Below, piece after piece: positions 61,967 to 64,000 of a stretch of DNA of 64,000 bases (positions are counted from its first letter, which is position 1; every line of letters starts with the position of its first letter). The stretch lies in NCBI RefSeq assembly GCF_002929745.1, contig NZ_PJIQ01000003.1, forward strand, positions 186,001 to 250,000, read 5' to 3'. The position numbers were made by a program, and so were the translations under genes. This stretch comes from Arthrobacter sp. B1805 (lineage in GTDB: Bacteria; Actinomycetota; Actinomycetes; Actinomycetales; Micrococcaceae). The notes under the pieces were generated by a model. The model saw only the letters and a list, made by a program, of their open reading frames with translations, was not told where the DNA came from and made no database searches.

Positions 61967-62830
61967 TCATGCCACGATGGACAACCCGTCGATGGCGTCC
62001 CTGCGGTCCTTGTCGAGGACCTGAGTGTAGATCTGTGTGGTTGCCAGGCTCTCGTGGCGTAGCAGCTCCTGCACGGTCCTGAGGTCGACTCCGTTGTGAA
62101 CGAGGGTCGAACCGTACCAATGCCGCAGCTGGTGCGGGGTGCCCTGAACGCCGGCCCGTCGCATAGCCGAGCGGATTGCTTTCCCTACCCCGTTCGGGGC
62201 GATCGTCTCGCTCGAGGTGCCGAACGGGAACCATGGTCCCCAGCTGGGGAACGACGTCGCGAACATTGCGACAGTCTGGTGCAGCGGCAGTATCGCGGTC
62301 TTGTTGCCCTTCCCCGTCACCGTCAGGCTCATCGTTCGTACATCGACGTCCTCCCCGCGGATCTTCGCGATTTCATGGATCCGGAGTCCCTGCAGGGATG
62401 CGAGCAGCACCATCATCTTCGTGCGCCGACGGTTGCATGCCTTCAGGATCAGTGGCAGGTCGTGACTGCTGACCGGCCGCGGCAGTCCTTTCGGCTGCCG
62501 CGGGATCGGAGTCTGCGCGGTCGGGTCCTCGGTCCGTTTCCCAGTCCTGACAAGCCATTTGCTGTAGGCGCGCAAGTGCTTGTGGTAGGTCGCCCTGGTC
62601 GACTGTCCGATGCCAGGCCGGCCGATGAACGTGATGACGTGCTCAGGAGTGATTGCGAGAGGGCCAGCGTTGGTCGTCGCGAAGAAGAGCGTGAGGAGGT
62701 ATTCCCGGTCCTGGATCGTACGAGGCGACAGGCCCTGAGCTTCCTGCCACTTCCTCCAGGATCGGAGCACCCCCATAGTGTCGTTTCCCATACGAATCAG
62801 TTGTAGGCGAGGAACGTCAATTTGTGGCAA
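61967..62830 (-). CDS. int: Tyrosine-family integrase
   Basis: 287 residues from a TTG at 62830; an ATG at 62791 is also possible. N-terminal SAM-like core-binding domain (about 15-105), then the catalytic domain with Arg150 (GLRIHEIAKI), Lys174 region (GKGNK), His233-x-x-Arg236 (HQLRH), His259 (LRHES) and nucleophile Tyr268 (IYTQV). Ends SIVA. Its attP lies about 520 bases upstream, inside the repressor gene, so in the circular phage repressor and integrase are transcribed in the same direction. No arm-binding domain is obvious, which suits a small integrase. Confidence 0.93.
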   Translation of the reverse strand: MPQIDVPRLQLIRMGNDTMGVLRSWRKWQEAQGLSPRTIQDREYLLTLFFATTNAGPLAITPEHVITFIGRPGIGQSTRATYHKHLRAYSKWLVRTGKRTEDPTAQTPIPRQPKGLPRPVSSHDLPLILKACNRRRTKMMVLLASLQGLRIHEIAKIRGEDVDVRTMSLTVTGKGNKTAILPLHQTVAMFATSFPSWGPWFPFGTSSETIAPNGVGKAIRSAMRRAGVQGTPHQLRHWYGSTLVHNGVDLRTVQELLRHESLATTQIYTQVLDKDRRDAIDGLSIVA

Positions 62831-63275
62831 CGGAGAGACCTTCTGTAGCTGGAACGTTACGGGTACCTGCGAGTAGGAACGAACGCTGGGGAGATCTTGC
62901 GGACTCCCTGCGGGAGCTCTGGTCTTGCTTGGTCCCCAGCCCCAGTGACCCGCTGACCCCGACCCCGCTCTTCAGCATTCACCCACGACGAGTAGACCCA
63001 CCCCGTAGGAGTGCGTCGCTCTATGTGGCCTTCGGTTCCAGTAGCTGTCTGGTTCCTACGTCAGGCGGTTCTGACGACTCAGGAGGGTTCCTATACCGCG
63101 CCCCTACTGGTTTATCGCGAGAGGGGCTGTGAGACGCGATGGGCGTCAGTCACAGCTAGTCGGGCAGGGGCGGTCGCCGGTAGACTGGCGATCGCAACCA
63201 CGTACATAGCTGGACTGGTTGCCTCGCCCGTCGGATGTTGCAAGCATCCGACGGGCTTTTTCGTGCTGGCGGAGG
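62831..63275. other. Gene-poor region between integrase and attR
   Basis: 445 bases with no convincing protein gene on either strand. Contains a possible + strand promoter (TTCTGA about 63066, 17 bases, TATACC about 63091) and the terminator at 63226-63261, so it may encode a short RNA. In the circular phage it lies between the long-form repressor and int. Confidence 0.4.
63226..63261 (+). terminator. Orphan rho-independent terminator
   Basis: Perfect 12-bp stem (GCCCGTCGGATG/CATCCGACGGGC), 7-base loop, then TTTTT, on the + strand. No + strand gene precedes it within 1.2 kb except the tRNA. Confidence 0.9.
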
Positions 63276-63350
63276 TTAGGCCGCGTAGGTGTACGCGGGT
63301 GCCGCGCTCGCCGGCCGAAGCTCGACGACGTTGGAACCGTCACTCTTGTA
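63276..63350 (-). other. Detached 3' end of the repressor gene (viral form)
   Basis: 24 codons plus TAA, in frame with the repressor once attP is rebuilt. Encodes an extension that begins YKSDG and ends YTYAA. Third codon positions are GC-rich like real coding sequence. In the prophage it is separated from its promoter by 33 kb and not translated. Confidence 0.85.
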
Positions 63351-63354
63351 AAGG
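63349..63354. repeat. attR core (TAAAGG)
   Basis: Matches attL 29791-29796. Left flank CTCTTG is phage; right flank GGAAGGTCG is host tRNA. Confidence 0.85.
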
Positions 63355-63386
63355 GAAGGTCGTCGGTTCGATTCCGGCCAGGGGCA
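63355..63386 (+). pseudogene. Host tRNA-Arg(CCT), 3' half (attR side)
   Basis: Completes the anticodon stem (AGGGA with the core), variable loop AGGTC, T-arm GTCGG/CCGGC with TTCGATT loop, acceptor CAGGGGC and discriminator A. Its 5' half is at 29755. Followed by a hairpin GGTCGGA/TCCGACC (63393-63413) and a strong terminator. Confidence 0.92.
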
Positions 63387-63414
63387 CGAGTGGGTCGGAC
63401 GGGTTTTCCGACCA

Positions 63415-63452
63415 GCGAAGGAGGATGGGCAGTTCTGCCCATCCTCCTTCGC
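63415..63452. terminator. Terminator of the host tRNA-Arg gene
   Basis: GCGAAGGAGGATGGGCAG paired with its complement over a 2-base centre (17 bp with 4-base loop). Now detached from the tRNA promoter by the prophage. Confidence 0.75.
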
Positions 63453-63479
63453 CATTCACGGCGGGTAGGTTGGACGCCA

Positions 63480-63678
63480 TGGGGAAATCATCCACCGTGC
63501 CGTCCCGCCTCATGCGCATCTCGAGCGAGGCATGGGACATGGCCACGGCAGCCGTGCGCGGCGGCGGGCATACGAGTCCCCGGCCGACGGCGGCGTCCTC
63601 GAGCGAGCGGGACGAGGCGTCCAGCATGCGGGCGAGGCCCCTGACCTCGCGCGGGTCCATCCCGATGATGCCTGTCAT
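63480..63678 (-). CDS. Possible WXG100-like small protein (doubtful)
   Basis: The frame starts MTGIIGMDPREVRGLARMLD, like the N-terminus of WXG100/ESAT-6-type proteins, but then runs into the tRNA terminator and the antisense of the tRNA (the open frame closes at 63340). Only the part to about 63480 could be real; probably a remnant or a misread frame. No ESX genes lie nearby. Confidence 0.3.
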
Positions 63679-63763
63679 CCCGCACCGCCCTGGACCGCCC
63701 CGTCGGAACCGCAGCCCGCGCCACCTTGTGGGCCGGCCCGGACGCCGAGCAGTTCCGGCAGGG

Positions 63764-63898
63764 ATGCCGACTTTCGGACTGGACTACTCCGCCCGGTCGG
63801 AGGACAGGACCATCGCGCTCTACCCCGAGGACATCGGCTGGACCAGTTGGACTGTCGACGTACTCCGCGACGAAGCCGCTGGTGAGGCCCGTGGCTGA
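63764..63898 (+). CDS. Small hypothetical protein
   Basis: 44 residues: PTFGLDYSARSEDRTIALYP then EDIGWTSWTVDVLRDEAAG. Ends overlapping the NUDIX start by 8 bases. No family; accepted because of the tight overlap and codon use. Confidence 0.45.
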   Translation: MPTFGLDYSARSEDRTIALYPEDIGWTSWTVDVLRDEAAGEARG

Positions 63899-64000
63899 CC
63901 CGGTGATCGCCGTCACGGCTCTCTGCCTGCTCGATGACCGTGGACGCCTGCTGCTCGTCCGGAAGCGTGGCACCGAAGTGTTCATGCAGCCGGGTGGGAA
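63891..64000 (+). CDS. NUDIX hydrolase (5' part, cut by window end)
   Basis: From a GTG at 63891: VIAVTALCLLDDRGRLLLVR then KRGTEVFMQPGGK, the N-terminus of a NUDIX domain just before its GX5EX7REUXEEXGU box. Substrate unknown. Confidence 0.8.
   Translation, partial: MADPVIAVTALCLLDDRGRLLLVRKRGTEVFMQPGG

Larger units (their letters stand above)
29791..63354. mobile_element. Integrated siphovirus-type prophage
   Basis: Bounded by the two halves of a split tRNA-Arg. Contains a repressor with divergent cro-like gene, early overlapping genes, terminase, portal, HK97-type protease and capsid, tail genes with frameshifted chaperone, tape measure, endolysin, holins, tail fibre, tRNA-Arg and tyrosine integrase. 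No structural module is missing and no frame is broken, so it looks complete. Length about 33.6 kb, short for a temperate siphovirus but sufficient. Confidence 0.95.

Noticed and set aside
62824-63132. 102-residue + strand frame near integrase
   Set aside because: Overlaps the integrase start, no ribosome site, composition random.
29791-63354. CRISPR array or retron
   Set aside because: No regularly spaced direct repeats and no reverse transcriptase motif anywhere in the window.
63011-63898. 295-residue frame crossing attR and the tRNA half
   Set aside because: Runs through attR, tRNA and a terminator; only its last 44 codons look usable as a gene.

Overview
The window is high-GC actinobacterial chromosome (Micrococcales, most likely an Arthrobacter-type Micrococcaceae; inferred from GC-rich third codon positions, an Rpf resuscitation factor, and the pcrA/sucC/sucD neighbourhood) carrying one integrated siphovirus-type prophage of about 33.6 kb.

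Left host arm (1-29754). An Rpf-LysM cell-wall muralytic protein, a lipoprotein and a stress-type SDR lead into a three-gene, translationally coupled cluster: type III polyketide synthase, SAM methyltransferase and FAD monooxygenase, arranged like phenolic-lipid clusters. After small stress-type genes (DUF3140, DUF2945) comes a probable guanidino-compound locus: a ThDP decarboxylase and a ureohydrolase on one strand, an APC permease, an XRE-cupin regulator and a sodium:solute symporter. Then follow a coupled fadD-like/AI-2E-family pair, a VIT/CCC1 transporter with a ferritin-like N-domain behind a clear yybP-ykoY (manganese) riboswitch, a zinc alcohol dehydrogenase, a sugar-porter MFS, sucCD, pcrA, an AlsT-type symporter and a small membrane protein.

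Prophage (29791-63354). It splits a host tRNA-Arg(CCT) inside the anticodon loop: the 5' half is at 29755-29796 and the 3' half at 63349-63386, sharing a TAAAGG core. The left end holds the repressor (minus strand), a divergent cro/excise-like gene, operator-like palindromes and hairpins. Next is an early operon of tightly overlapping genes (ParB-like, zinc proteins, sliding clamp-like, HNH and VRR-NUC nucleases), then packaging and head genes, tail genes with a -1 frameshift site and a Trp-rich tape measure, a CHAP-GH25-4xLysM endolysin, holin-like proteins, a tail fibre with an SGNH esterase domain, a reverse-strand membrane SGNH esterase, a phage-borne intact tRNA-Arg(CCT) and a tyrosine integrase.

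Most interesting point. The repressor stop codon lies on the attachment core. Joining the two prophage ends as in the circular phage replaces that stop and adds 24 codons ending in -YTYAA, an ssrA-like C-terminus. This is the architecture of integration-dependent immunity known from mycobacteriophages such as BPs: the virion form would be unstable, and only integration makes the short, stable repressor. Here the host tRNA anticodon itself supplies the stop codon, and the phage brings its own intact tRNA-Arg(CCT) to replace the one it destroys.

Right host arm (63355-64000): the tRNA 3' half, its terminator, a doubtful small reading frame, a small protein and the start of a NUDIX hydrolase cut by the window end.
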